From positions 434,001 through 498,000 of the forward strand of contig JADJVA010000020.1 in NCBI GenBank assembly GCA_016716765.1: a DNA stretch of 64,000 bases, written 5' to 3'. How positions within the stretch are numbered: the stretch's first letter is position 1; each line of letters opens with the position of its first letter. Below the pieces are notes generated by a model. That model did not search any database, was not told the DNA's origin, and saw only the letters and a program-made list of their open reading frames with translations. The stretch comes from Bdellovibrionales bacterium. GTDB taxonomy: Bacteria; Bdellovibrionota; Bdellovibrionia; Bdellovibrionales; UBA1609. Positions 8,604 through 17,374 of this stretch are shown here, piece after piece. A program made the position numbers and the translations under genes.

Positions 8604-9873
8604 TGCAAGCGTCTCCGGTGTAGGTAGTCAAGAATTCGAAATTGAAGTTGGAGCCGATTTTCTCCATATACTCTCGTGCCTCGGCGCGACTGGAGGCCTC
8701 GAAGTGGATCATGCCGATTGGGGCCCCCACACAGCTTTCCCATAGTGCGGCAGCTTCGCCCGGCTTCAGAAACGAATGGTAAATCGATTTAATTCCCTTG
8801 AATTCGGGAACAGTGAACCCAGTGACGAATCGATTCGAATATCGTCGTGGGAGGTGCACTTTTACATAGCCTCTCCATCGTTCAGTATTTTGCTGAGTAA
8901 GATTATTAGGAAGAGATGTAAAATCGATATCTTCGCCTGTTGCTGTGCGGGCCATGAGGTCGGCAATATCGATCATAGCGATAGAAGAGAGACACTCGTC
9001 GGCCGGTGAACCGATGAGGCGTGCGTTCAGTTCAATGGGGACTGCTTTACCCGCGCATACCTTATACTCGAGATGACAAAAGCCGTTTTGATAGCCCGTC
9101 GCCTCGATAAAGGAAACAAGGGCACCTAGGTCGAGCTCACGTTCGATGACATGCGGAAAAACAAGGAATTCTTCATTCGGGAGATCTGGATCATCGACGC
9201 TGGTTTTATCAAAGCCGCCGAGATATCGAACTTCGCCGTCGACAACCAGAAATTCGGCACTACACTCAAATGGGAGACCCGCATCGGACACGATCAGCTC
9301 CTGAATCAAAGGGCTACGATCGGAAGCATACATCTCGGTCATCTCATAATCGACGCCCTCGACTTGGAAAGGAACTTTGGTCGACTCCAGCATCTCGATC
9401 CACTCGTGCGCGTCTGCTTTCGAACGGCAGAGCTTGACCCCAATCTGACCCTGCAATCCTGCGGGCTTCACGATGACCGGAAATAAATCAACCTCATCGA
9501 TCGACCGAAAACGTTGAGGAACGGGGAGCTTCGCATTTTCCCAGATCGTATGCACCACGATCTTGTTCGAAAGGTCCTGCTCGGAGCCTTTCCACATGGG
9601 GCGAAGTCCGAGAGCGTGGGCGACGGTATTAGCGACGTTGATCGCGGCTTGATGATAGCAAATAACACCGTCGAAAGTCGGCAGTGTCTTCAGCGTTGCG
9701 ATCAAGCTCTCGACAGGGAGAAAAGGATGGATGATTCGATCGTCACAATACTGAAAGCCCGAAGCACTTTCAATCGGAGTGACGCCGGTCACATGATAGC
9801 CAAGCTCTTTCCAGCGAAGCAAAAGATGATCGCGTTTTGTCGGTCTAGGATCGATTACCAAAAGGCGTTTCAC
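8593..9873 (-). CDS. ATP-grasp carboxylate-amine ligase (second of two)
   Basis: This 426-residue ATP-grasp enzyme activates a carboxylate as an acyl phosphate and joins it to an amine. The N-terminal Rossmann-like region starts MKRLLVIDPRPTKRD. The ATP-binding lysine is in FPVIVKPAGLQGQIG (about K136). Metal ligands are E269 in CHLEY and E281/N283 with R285 in IELNARLIGS, the complete E...E-x-N-x-R set. The extended C-terminal region, about 130 residues beyond the catalytic motifs, is like that of BacD-type L-amino-acid ligases. It overlaps the preceding ATP-grasp gene by 4 bases. Two consecutive amino-acid ligases suggest stepwise formation of a short peptide or amide. The substrates are unknown. 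Confidence 0.85.
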   Translation of the reverse strand: MKRLLVIDPRPTKRDHLLLRWKELGYHVTGVTPIESASGFQYCDDRIIHPFLPVESLIATLKTLPTFDGVICYHQAAINVANTVAHALGLRPMWKGSEQDLSNKIVVHTIWENAKLPVPQRFRSIDEVDLFPVIVKPAGLQGQIGVKLCRSKADAHEWIEMLESTKVPFQVEGVDYEMTEMYASDRSPLIQELIVSDAGLPFECSAEFLVVDGEVRYLGGFDKTSVDDPDLPNEEFLVFPHVIERELDLGALVSFIEATGYQNGFCHLEYKVCAGKAVPIELNARLIGSPADECLSSIAMIDIADLMARTATGEDIDFTSLPNNLTQQNTERWRGYVKVHLPRRYSNRFVTGFTVPEFKGIKSIYHSFLKPGEAAALWESCVGAPIGMIHFEASSRAEAREYMEKIGSNFNFEFLTTYTGDACNET

Positions 9874-11114
9874 TGCTTGTTCTCCGTTTTATTGGTGACT
9901 TTGACTTGCGACAAAAACCAGCCACCGAGTTTGAGCGCCTCCGATTCAAGCGCGTTCAGGTCATGGCCGCATAGGCATGCCACACCAATGCGAACGACCG
10001 AATTGTCGGCTCGCGAGCCAACCTTTGTTCCCGGAGGAAGTGAAATTTCCACTGGTCGACCACCGTTTCTTAATTGTATCTCGCTGACAAGGGGATAAGA
10101 TAAAATCGTGCCGGCGTCGCTCGGTAAATAAACCCAACCATGGTAAAGATGATCACGCGAGTTCCTAGCTGGAGTCACTGGGAGACAAAGGCTTACCTCC
10201 GCAAATGTCTGAAATAGGTCCAAACCAAAAACATTTTCATGTTGAACACTGATACCTCCACCACCGACTCGCATCGCCGCTTCCGAGAATATCCAGCCCT
10301 GGTCGGAAAGAAATGCCTCAACATGAAAGACCCCGTTAAGATGGCCGAGAACGTGAAGAACTTGGGTTAGCCACTTGCGGGTCGTAGAATAAAGTCCTCT
10401 CTCGAATTCGGGGGACAATGAAAAACTGCCGCACAGAGCTCCATTTCTTATCTCGATTATATTTGCGAGATAGCGGCCGATGTCCAGGCTCTTGATCTCG
10501 CCGTCAAGGATATATCCGTCGAAGTGGTGCTCTCGTCCTTCGATCACGCGCTCAGCAAGAAATGAGCGTTTGCCTGGTGTAGCTCGAATAAAGGCAAGCG
10601 CCGAGGCCCAACCTTCAGAGTCATTAATTCGAAAGGTGGTATTGGTTCCCGCTCCTGCCACAGGCTTGAGAATAAAAGGAAAAACGGGAGGCGTTGCATG
10701 CAGAACGTCCTCAAGAATCACAAACTCGGCACAGGCGAGTCTAGCTTTGCGAATCAACGATTTTTGATGCGATTTATCCCTCATTCGCAGGATGAGGCCA
10801 GAGTCGAGACGGGGTAACCCGAGATGCTCAGCAAGAAACGACGTCGGTAAAAGCGTGTATTCGTCGAATCCAATGACAGCGTCGTAAGTCTCACCAGTAT
10901 CGATCTCACGAGCAACGCGGTATACGAGAGTTTCGATCTGCATGAAGTTTTCGATTTGTAAAACTCTATCGGCGACGTCGACATCATCGAGGCCCTCATC
11001 GATCTGGCCAGCGGTGGCAAGGACATCGACTTGGCAGCCGAGCCTTTTCAACGCGCGAGTCCCTTTCGGACGCCATCCAATCTGAAGTACTCGTTTGGGG
11101 GTAATTGGACTCAT
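9870..11114 (-). CDS. ATP-grasp carboxylate-amine ligase (first of two)
   Basis: This is a 414-residue ATP-grasp family protein. The N-terminal domain starts MSPITPKRVLQIGWRPKG. The ATP-binding lysine lies in FPFILKPVAGAGTNT (about K150). Metal-binding acids are E266 in HVEAF and E278 in SEAAMRVGGGG. The Asn often found two residues after the second Glu is Ala here, a variation also known in some amino-acid ligase subfamilies. A C-terminal domain of about 120 residues follows. It is not a close relative of the next ATP-grasp gene, so the two probably catalyse different couplings. It overlaps both the AlaRS-like gene upstream and the second ligase downstream by 4 bases, so all three are probably co-translated. 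Confidence 0.84.
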   Translation of the reverse strand: MSPITPKRVLQIGWRPKGTRALKRLGCQVDVLATAGQIDEGLDDVDVADRVLQIENFMQIETLVYRVAREIDTGETYDAVIGFDEYTLLPTSFLAEHLGLPRLDSGLILRMRDKSHQKSLIRKARLACAEFVILEDVLHATPPVFPFILKPVAGAGTNTTFRINDSEGWASALAFIRATPGKRSFLAERVIEGREHHFDGYILDGEIKSLDIGRYLANIIEIRNGALCGSFSLSPEFERGLYSTTRKWLTQVLHVLGHLNGVFHVEAFLSDQGWIFSEAAMRVGGGGISVQHENVFGLDLFQTFAEVSLCLPVTPARNSRDHLYHGWVYLPSDAGTILSYPLVSEIQLRNGGRPVEISLPPGTKVGSRADNSVVRIGVACLCGHDLNALESEALKLGGWFLSQVKVTNKTENKQ

Positions 11115-12106
11115 ACTGCTCCCTGGGGCATTCGAGATCCATACTTTTCAAGGTAGGTCTCTGCCATCGAAAGAGAGGTGTGGTAGTTTGTATCTCCGCT
11201 CATAGCATATTCTTGCAACCAGTGCTGGAGGTGATCAAGAGACAAGTTAAGTTTGCCTGAAAGAAACAAAGCGCTGCGGAGACTTTTTCTCAAGAGCGAA
11301 GATTGTCGGCCTGAGCCCGGCTCAACGCCAGCCGAGATCATTGCGAGGGATGACGCAAGCAAGTCTCGGAGCTTTTCGTCGTCAACACCTCCGTCTGCCA
11401 GAGGCTGATGGATAAGGGACGCAAGAACGGGTGAGCCGAGGCTAAACTTTCGCGCAAGAAAAGTCTCGACGCCGAATCCGAACTCGAAACCGAGAACTTG
11501 ATCACCGGAGCAGATCTCCACAAGATTCCCAAAATCGAAGTGGCTTCCATCATTTTGCAAAATTGCAAACGTAATTCCCGACCCCGAGATACCTGGGATA
11601 CCGTATGTCCAGCTATAGTATTTTTCAGTTCGGGAGTCGCATTCGAGTTCGATCGACCTAGAGCCCGCAGTCGTGACGAGCTGGTCAAAAAAGTCGTTAC
11701 GTTGGCTATAGCGGATCATCAGCCTTTCTGCGCCAAGTGATTCAACTCGAATCAGGTAGTCGATCGCGGCGGAGAAAATTTCTCTGGCATGGCTCGCATC
11801 CACCAGAACCCACAACGTTGAAATCAAACTCAGGTATTGAAGCCTGATTTCGGAATCGTGAACAACTTGCAGATTTTGAGTTCGTAAGCAGGTCTGCTTG
11901 AGCACGACGCCTTTGTTTGGGAGAGTTGCCGTACCAAGAAGGAATGGTTTCAAAGGTACGATGGTCGCATTTGTGAAGAGGAGCGTCGAGTCATCCCGTG
12001 GGATAAGAGGTTCCTCGGGCCATTTTAATAGACCTCGCTCTTCAAAGAACTGAAGAAAGCGGAATTCAATGGCCTTTTGTTCCGAAAAAATCTTGCTCGT
12101 CATCAT
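11111..12106 (-). CDS. Free-standing alanyl-tRNA synthetase-like catalytic domain
   Basis: These 331 residues resemble only the class IIc catalytic core of alanyl-tRNA synthetase. The stretch TLLFTNATIVPLKPFLLG (about 41-58) aligns with the AlaRS block TLLFTN..MNQFK..FLG. QTCLRTQN (about 71-78) corresponds to the QKC(I/V)RA region. GFGVETFLAR (about 210-219) corresponds to motif 3, GMGLERL. The tRNA-recognition, editing and C-Ala domains of a housekeeping AlaRS (about 870 residues) are absent. The usual AGGKHNDL segment is shortened, and motif 3 has E-T-F where E-R-L is usual. Such truncated synthetase paralogues often use aminoacyl-adenylate or aminoacyl-tRNA chemistry in biosynthesis rather than translation. 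It is embedded by 4-base overlaps between dCTP-deaminase-like and ATP-grasp genes. Confidence 0.75.
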   Translation of the reverse strand: MMTSKIFSEQKAIEFRFLQFFEERGLLKWPEEPLIPRDDSTLLFTNATIVPLKPFLLGTATLPNKGVVLKQTCLRTQNLQVVHDSEIRLQYLSLISTLWVLVDASHAREIFSAAIDYLIRVESLGAERLMIRYSQRNDFFDQLVTTAGSRSIELECDSRTEKYYSWTYGIPGISGSGITFAILQNDGSHFDFGNLVEICSGDQVLGFEFGFGVETFLARKFSLGSPVLASLIHQPLADGGVDDEKLRDLLASSLAMISAGVEPGSGRQSSLLRKSLRSALFLSGKLNLSLDHLQHWLQEYAMSGDTNYHTSLSMAETYLEKYGSRMPQGAV

Positions 12107-12624
12107 TTCTTGAAATCCATGTAAATCATCGACGGACGAGGGCCGTCAGAATGTTGATATTTTCCATCGTAAAGCTTGATTTCACCGACAGGTTGCCAAA
12201 ACGTTACTTGAGCAATTTTCATTCCAGGATAAATTGTAATCGGCATCGTGGCAAAAAGTTGCAGAGTAGATTTACCAAAGGAACCAATATCAATCAAGTC
12301 AGCAGTAATGTGAACAAAAAGCCCTACTCTGGCGATTCCGGATTTGGCATGAATCAAGGGGACAAAATAGTTGCTACCTATCTTTTCCTCGGTCTCAGCA
12401 AGAACAAAATCTCTCTTGCCTAAACGTAAACCTTCAGAGGGGATTTCGAAAATATTGTACCTAGACATAACTTTTACGTCTATCATATTTTCATTGTACT
12501 TAAGATATTTCGATCCCAAACACAGGTCATAGGAATTAGTAGTGACATGACTTTTCTTGAAGGGCGTAATGCTAATTCTGCCTAAGTTCACTTGTCGCTC
12601 TATTTCAGGTCCGGTGAGAATCAT
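12103..12624 (-). CDS. dCTP deaminase-like protein A (catalytic Glu replaced by Gln)
   Basis: This 173-residue member of the dCTP deaminase/dUTPase superfamily forms trimers in known cases. The N-terminus MILTGPEIERQVNLGRISI is typical of Dcd. AKSGIARVGLFVH (about 93-105) is the nucleotide-binding RSSLARLGL-type block. IYPGMKIAQVTFW and the C-terminal KYQHSDGPRPS are also family hallmarks. In characterised Dcd enzymes a Glu in a T-L-E or V-L-E motif activates water; here the same place reads STLQL (Q122). It therefore may not deaminate and may bind a nucleotide only, modify it differently, or pair with the adjacent paralogue, which keeps the Glu. It overlaps both neighbours by 4 bases. Confidence 0.78.
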   Translation of the reverse strand: MILTGPEIERQVNLGRISITPFKKSHVTTNSYDLCLGSKYLKYNENMIDVKVMSRYNIFEIPSEGLRLGKRDFVLAETEEKIGSNYFVPLIHAKSGIARVGLFVHITADLIDIGSFGKSTLQLFATMPITIYPGMKIAQVTFWQPVGEIKLYDGKYQHSDGPRPSMIYMDFKK

Positions 12625-13169
12625 TTTACCTCCGTTTTACGGCAAAATAAATTGGTATCTCCTATACCTGTGTTCAAACATAATTGTGACTCCATAGGCT
12701 CACAGAAATCTGCATAGTACCTGGAAAATTTTTTATGTTGTCCTTGATTAGTCCAAAAAGAGACTTGCCCGACTTTCATACCTGGGTAAATCTTCAATGA
12801 CTGGCAGGTGTAAATCTCAAGTGTCCAGCAGTGGCAGCTACCAGTATGACCAAGATTGGCAGAAATCTGTAAAAACATACCGAGCCTGCCTAAAGAGCTC
12901 CGCCCGATGAGAGACATGGCAAACTCAGAGCTCCCAATTTTTTCTTTTGTTGCCGCCAAATACAACGTGAATGGCTTAAGAATGAATCCGTCTTGTGGAA
13001 GGTCAAATGTTTCAAATACTAAATCCCCTTCAACGTCATGGGATTCCTTTATTTGGTGACCAAGATGATAATTGTAACTGTTAGGATTGAGACATGATTC
13101 ATCAAAAGGGTCTATAGAAATCCTTCCTGTTTTGGATTCTTTTAGAATTTCGCTACCAGTGAGAATCAT
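12621..13169 (-). CDS. dCTP deaminase-like protein B
   Basis: This 182-residue paralogue of the next gene starts MILTGSEILKESKTGRISI. IGRSSLGRLGMFLQ (about 88-101), TLEIY with the presumed catalytic E118, and KIYPGMKVGQVSFW mark it as Dcd superfamily. The usual I-D-P-G-F segment is replaced by LGHTGSCHC, so the active-site loop is divergent. The C-terminus lacks a recognisable GPTPSR-type tail. Two consecutive Dcd-like genes, one with Glu and one with Gln at the catalytic position, suggest a mixed oligomer or a nucleotide-tailoring pair rather than housekeeping dUMP supply. The gene lies 25 bases after the methyltransferase stop. Confidence 0.74.
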   Translation of the reverse strand: MILTGSEILKESKTGRISIDPFDESCLNPNSYNYHLGHQIKESHDVEGDLVFETFDLPQDGFILKPFTLYLAATKEKIGSSEFAMSLIGRSSLGRLGMFLQISANLGHTGSCHCWTLEIYTCQSLKIYPGMKVGQVSFWTNQGQHKKFSRYYADFCEPMESQLCLNTGIGDTNLFCRKTEVK

Positions 13170-13194
13170 AAGTCACCTTCTAAATGCTAAATAT

Positions 13195-14013
13195 TTAGAA
13201 AAGTTCAATATATCGTGTCCCATATTCTTCTTGGTCGTATTCAAGCACTAAAACCGAAAAGCCTTGAAATGGTCTTAAGCGGTTTGTTACGTCACGGATT
13301 TGAAACAAGCGGTCGTATATTGCCGAAAAGACTTCCGGTCGATCATCATTGAACAACTTCATGGCTCTTGCGACTGTAGATCGACAATAGTGGATCAATT
13401 CGCTCTTAGTTTCTTGAACAAGTGAAGATCTCTGTTCATAAAGAACTCTAAATCCGCTATAGTGGCTCATTACGCTTTTATAGGATATTTGGGTGGGTGT
13501 GATACCAAGGACATCTCTTGCTTCAATTAATAGATCATCAGGGATAGGTTTCCGCGCAAAAAAAGGTGCTGCAAGGATGCAGCCATTGTGGTCAAAAAAA
13601 CCGATCAACCGATCAATCATTTGTTTGGGATCCGGAAAAAATCCAAGTGCTCCGCCAACAACAATATGGGTTGGTCTTTTTAAAGGTGAAAATACCGTCG
13701 CATCGCCCTTTATAAATGACAAAGCGCCAGAGCTAATCTCACGTTGCGAGTTTCTGTTGGCCGCGTCTATCGCCGGACCACTGAGATCAACACCCTCCCC
13801 CGTACATTTTGCAATTTTTTGCAACTCTCTCAGCGAAAATCCGGTGGTACAGGCAATTTCCACTATATGGGATGAAGATGATATGGAAGAATAATTGGCC
13901 CACTGGTGAACCGTAGATAGGGAGCCTGGAGGTACATTTGTTTGGTTTATAAGTCCGACGAAATCCGGATATGGAGCGGACACAATTGCATCTAAAACCA
14001 GTCTGTCTTGCAT
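13195..14013 (-). CDS. SAM-dependent methyltransferase, 5' end abutting an IS66-like element
   Basis: This 272-residue class I methyltransferase-like protein has motif I at about 51-59 as IVEIACTTG (the usual form is E-x-G-C-G-T-G), the acidic end of strand 2 in GVDLSGPAIDAA, and motif IKGDAT. The C-terminal half is not recognised. The ATG at 14013 has no visible ribosome-binding site. Only four bases separate it from the inverted repeat of the IS66-like element (14018), and the upstream in-frame stop lies inside that repeat. The original N-terminus or leader may therefore have been displaced by the insertion. The element also separates this gene and everything downstream from the upstream promoter. 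The methyl acceptor is unknown. Confidence 0.72.
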   Translation of the reverse strand: MQDRLVLDAIVSAPYPDFVGLINQTNVPPGSLSTVHQWANYSSISSSSHIVEIACTTGFSLRELQKIAKCTGEGVDLSGPAIDAANRNSQREISSGALSFIKGDATVFSPLKRPTHIVVGGALGFFPDPKQMIDRLIGFFDHNGCILAAPFFARKPIPDDLLIEARDVLGITPTQISYKSVMSHYSGFRVLYEQRSSLVQETKSELIHYCRSTVARAMKLFNDDRPEVFSAIYDRLFQIRDVTNRLRPFQGFSVLVLEYDQEEYGTRYIELF

Positions 14014-14017
14014 TACG

Positions 14018-14041
14018 GTATCCGTTCATTGACCGTGAATG
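14018..14041. repeat. Left terminal inverted repeat of the IS66-like element
   Basis: These 24 bases match the inverted right end at 23 positions. The outermost bases are GTATCC. The methyltransferase start codon ends four bases outside it, and the tnpC stop codon (14026-14028) lies within it. Confidence 0.82.
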
Positions 14042-15593
14042 ACTACTTCGAAATTTTGTGTGTAGTTCCATGGCATCCAGTTATCAGGGTTGGACCTGAC
14101 CAGTTCAAAGTTTTTTTGAATGGACACCATATAGTCAAAAGCGTTGGCCTCACTGATGTCACAAGTTTTTATAACTGAGAGAAGAATGTCGCCCACGAAG
14201 GCCCCGTATTCACTTTTAAAGAAGAGGAAGTTTTTTCGGTTTAGAACGGGGTACGGAGCTGTTGCTCGAGGATATTGTTGTCGATGGGGCTCCTGGGTGG
14301 CGGAGAAATGCGGTGAGCCCCTTCCAATGCTTCTGCATGTATTTGACGCCGGCTCCTAGTTTTGAATTGGGCTCAAAGGAGTTTGTTGGGAAATACTTTG
14401 TCAATCCAGGTTTTGAGTTCCCCCATCGGCTGGGCACTTTTCTCTTGGTGGTATTGGAGGCGCTCTTCGGGGGATAAATTCACATCTTTACAGTGCCGTT
14501 CGTTTGCATAGACCTGAGAAATAAGGCCCAGCACAAATTCGCTTTCTCTTTTAAAGTCCTGCTCGATATCCTTAAATTGCCTCCGACCGTGGGTGAGACA
14601 CAGGTATTTCAATATCTCCTGGGCTCGGTCTTTGATATTATTCATATTCAGAGCATCTGACATGATGGCAATGGGACCCTGACTTTGCCGCCGAGTCAGG
14701 AGCTCTTCCAAATTCTCTCCACTGTATTTCCTTCCGGTAAAATATAGAATGATTTTTCCCTCTGGAGTTTCAGAAAGAATGCCCGTGGTGTACATGCCGG
14801 TTCTGTTTTTGGTATTTGGCTCCTGAAGTTCATTCTCCTCATGAGGGAGAGAACTCTGGCCTTGGTGTCATCAATATAGAACAACGCTCCCTCCGAAGCC
14901 TTTCGGACCATGACCTTCCAAACCAGAATCATCTGGTTGGCCAGGTTTTCCGTCTGAGTCCAGAGTGTTGATCGAGCCACAGGAGCCTGAGCTTTTCTTG
15001 TAACTTTTCAAGACGGTAAAATGGCAGAGAGGACTTATAGTGAAGAATGGCTATCATGGCTTTGGCTTGTGCGTCGAATTTTTCCTCCCTTTTCCGATAA
15101 ACTCAGCCTCAAATATTTTGCCACACAGGTTACAACGAAGTTTCTGGGTCTTGTGAACGCTCACTGAAAGTGGCGGATTGCCCGTCACGCGCACATAAAT
15201 GCCTGGATTCCAGTTGTACACCCTCCCTTTTTGACAGTCCGGACAAGGGTCCTTTTCCTTTAGATTTACAATCTCATAATTTTGGACACTGGCCGATGGG
15301 TAATGATCGTGGCCATGGCGACCACTGCCTCCGGTGTTCCCATGAGCAGGCTTTTTCTCCTGAGGGTCTTTTTGTTGAACTTTCTCTGATTGCTTTCCAA
15401 ATATCTTGCGCAATCTGGCGATGGTGGCACTTTTCAGTCCCACCAAACGATCTAATTCAATCAAGGCTCTGAGAGAATTGATTAATTCTTGACGAGTTTC
15501 TTCCGTTAAGTTTGAGCTCTCAATCTCGTCAATCAGCCGATGAAGCTTCTCATCTGTCATCTCAATGTGGATCTTCTTCTTGGCTTTCAACAT
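14026..15593 (-). pseudogene. tnpC: IS66 transposase TnpC, multiply frameshifted
   Basis: This is the transposase of the IS66-like element. The intact first block (15593 to 15054) starts MLKAKKKIHIEMTDEKLHRL. It carries the IS66 N-terminal region and a zinc-finger-like CPDCQKG ... LRCNLCG segment. The catalytic part continues in other frames: MIAILHYKSSLPFYRLEKL at about 15030; ALFYIDDTKARV at about 14870 (DDT segment); MYTTGILSETPEGKIILYF, FTGRKYSGENL and IAIMSDALNMNNI at about 14790-14640; KYLCLTHGRRQF at about 14590. The terminal block YGAFVGDILLSVIKTC ... WNYTQNFEVVIHGQ ends at TGA 14026-14028. At least four frame changes separate these blocks, so the gene is dead unless several of them are sequencing errors. 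Confidence 0.85.
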
Positions 15594-15656
15594 CGGAAAA
15601 GTCTTCCGCTGATTTCACAAAATTGGAAGTACTTTTCCATTCTGTTTGTGGTGCGG

Positions 15657-15970
15657 CTAAATCGGGATTTCCATTCCAGATAAGAACTGCCAACTCTGAG
15701 GCTCGTAGCTCACCCGAGACTCCTCTCCCGTCCTCCACCACTTAAACGATCCACGACTGAGCCGCTTATGAAATATCCAAAACCCCTGGGAGTCATAAAC
15801 CAATATCTTGAGAGATTTCCTCGATCTATTGGAGAAAAACAAAGAGCTCCACTCATGGGGTCCTTCTCCATCTGCTCCTTGCAAACTCCACAAAGGCCAT
15901 CGATTCCCTTACGAAAATCCACAGCTCCGCAGTGGATATAAATCGGTGAGGACGGACTGATTTGAATCAC
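15657..15970 (-). pseudogene. tnpB: IS66 accessory protein TnpB (Orf2), frameshifted
   Basis: This is IS66 Orf2, an accessory protein needed for transposition of this family. The first part, from a GTG at 15970 that overlaps the tnpA stop (GTGA), contains IYIHCGAVDFRKGIDGL and KDPMSGAL, which are diagnostic. The second part (to 15657) is in another frame with KSLKILVYDSQGFWIFHKRL and RGSFKWW, also diagnostic. The frames meet at a run of five A at 15835-15839. One added base restores about 104 residues, the expected length. Confidence 0.85.
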
Positions 15971-16300
15971 CGATGAATTTCAATCGTCAAATCAGAAAGT
16001 CGTAAAACAACTCGAGGTGCCTCAACTGTTAGATCGGGGAAAACTTAATAAAGGGCCCAGAATTGTTTGGCACAAAATTCCTCCGCCGAAGCTTAGAGGC
16101 GGATCGTTCCTACTTGCTTTGGATTGAAAAAATCCGGGCGATAAACTGAGTTCTCGACGCAGGAGGCGGTCATCAAATAGCTCTCGCAGACCAAAAATCC
16201 GACTCCTCAGTTCATCAGGAAATTTCTCCTGAGGAGATTTCTTCCTGACTCGCCAGGCTTCGATATCTCTCCTTAATTCTTGCAGAAAATCTGAAGTCAT
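15967..16300 (-). pseudogene. tnpA: IS66 accessory protein TnpA (Orf1), degraded
   Basis: The start MTSDFLQELRRDIEAWRVRK followed by EKFPDELRSRIFGL fits the short first protein of IS66-type elements. The expected C-terminal motif VVLRLSDLTIEIHR is found in another frame and ends at TGA 15967-15969. An in-frame TAA near 16030 and at least one frame change lie between. Coding similarity is modest, but position and gene order support the call. Confidence 0.6.
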
Positions 16301-16358
16301 TGGTTACCGCCTTTGAAAGTGTCAATCGGCGGATTTTACTTAAAAAAATATCAGATTC

Positions 16359-16382
16359 CATTCACGGTCAGTGAACGGATAC
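16359..16382. repeat. Right terminal inverted repeat of the IS66-like element
   Basis: This is the inverted partner of 14018-14041, with one mismatch. It ends 18 bases before the alpha/beta-hydrolase stop codon (16401-16403). Confidence 0.82.
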
Positions 16383-16400
16383 AGTGCTTCACGGGCCAAT

Positions 16401-17372
16401 TTAAACTATCACAGTTTTCGTAATTAAAAATAAAAATTCTCGATTTAAATCATGTTGATTTGAATCAATTGGAAAAATATTTTCAGGAGCGATAATATCA
16501 AAAACATTTCCGCCTAAAATAACTTCAAAATCAACAACAGGATCGTGCGTACCTAGGAGGTACTTAATATGCTTACTGATAGGAGGATGAGGTGGAAAAT
16601 TATCCAATACATTAAATATCTCTGGATTACTTTTTCTGAGATCGTCAAGGTGGATATATCCATTGATTGCGTAAATGTTCCGAACAATAGAGAATATTTC
16701 GATATAAGACGAAAACACACATCCAAAGCTGTGTGCTACTACTAAATCTAGGTTTATACCCGTTGCCAAAATATCAACTAAACATTTTTTAAATTCCAAA
16801 AAATCAATTTTGTTTTTTTCGGAAAACGTTTCTATATAGAGGTCACCTGTATAAGAAGGAATGGAAACATCATATCCTTCTTGAAGAAGATAACTAATGC
16901 CAGCAGAATAAGCTCCCGTCAAATAGCTAAATGGCCCACCCTTTAGAAGGACAGTGTTTCTTTTATTTTCTGGCCTTGAAAATAGAATGCTATTTTTATA
17001 CGGCTGAACCCGACAGTTCTCCGAAACAATGACAAATCCACTTAACTTTTCATCGATCACATTTCCACTAGAGAGTTCAATGGCCTTGACCTTCAATCCA
17101 TGTTCTTCATCTTTCCAAATTCTTTGCCAATCAAAACCACACAGGATGTTCACAAGCCCATCGCAAGTAATTTCCAGTCGATTCAAATATCTTTTCAAGT
17201 TTATTTTATGGGAGGTAGTTTGAATGGTAAGGTCTCCCACATCTGGAACGATATCTTGCGCGGAGGTAATTAAATTTGTTATCACGTATGCCCGATTGAT
17301 ACACCAAACTTGAGTTTCCTCGATTTCAATATCTGGTGGTCTTTGAAGCGCCTGCTTAATTTTTTGTTCCAT
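16401..17372 (-). CDS. Alpha/beta-hydrolase-fold protein with long N-terminal domain
   Basis: This is a 323-residue protein. Residues 1-135 form an unrecognised beta-rich N-terminal domain. Residues 138-323 look like an alpha/beta hydrolase: TVLLKGGPFSYLTG (oxyanion region), nucleophile elbow AHSFG with S215, an acid in GTHDPVVDF (D277 or D281) and H307 in SNQHDLNRE. This resembles S9/acyl-aminoacyl peptidase-type hydrolases. It begins 2 bases after the arginase-family gene and ends 18 bases before the IS66-like element. In a YcaO/peptide locus it could cleave a leader peptide, or act as a cyclase or thioesterase-like enzyme; this is inference only. There is no signal peptide, so cytoplasmic action is expected. 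Confidence 0.72.
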   Translation of the reverse strand: MEQKIKQALQRPPDIEIEETQVWCINRAYVITNLITSAQDIVPDVGDLTIQTTSHKINLKRYLNRLEITCDGLVNILCGFDWQRIWKDEEHGLKVKAIELSSGNVIDEKLSGFVIVSENCRVQPYKNSILFSRPENKRNTVLLKGGPFSYLTGAYSAGISYLLQEGYDVSIPSYTGDLYIETFSEKNKIDFLEFKKCLVDILATGINLDLVVAHSFGCVFSSYIEIFSIVRNIYAINGYIHLDDLRKSNPEIFNVLDNFPPHPPISKHIKYLLGTHDPVVDFEVILGGNVFDIIAPENIFPIDSNQHDLNREFLFLITKTVIV

Positions 17373-17374
17373 AT

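Larger units (their letters stand above)
14018..16382 (-). mobile_element. Decayed IS66-family insertion sequence
   Basis: This 2,365-bp element is bounded by 24-bp inverted repeats differing at one position (14018-14041 and 16359-16382; outer end GTATCCGTTCA, inner end TGACCGTGAATG). Inside, on the minus strand, are the three IS66 genes in canonical order tnpA, tnpB, tnpC, each broken. The 8-base flanks (GCATTACG on the left, AGTGCTTC on the right) do not match, so no target duplication is evident. It sits between the alpha/beta-hydrolase and methyltransferase genes of the biosynthetic train, 18 bases after one and 4 bases before the other. Confidence 0.88.
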
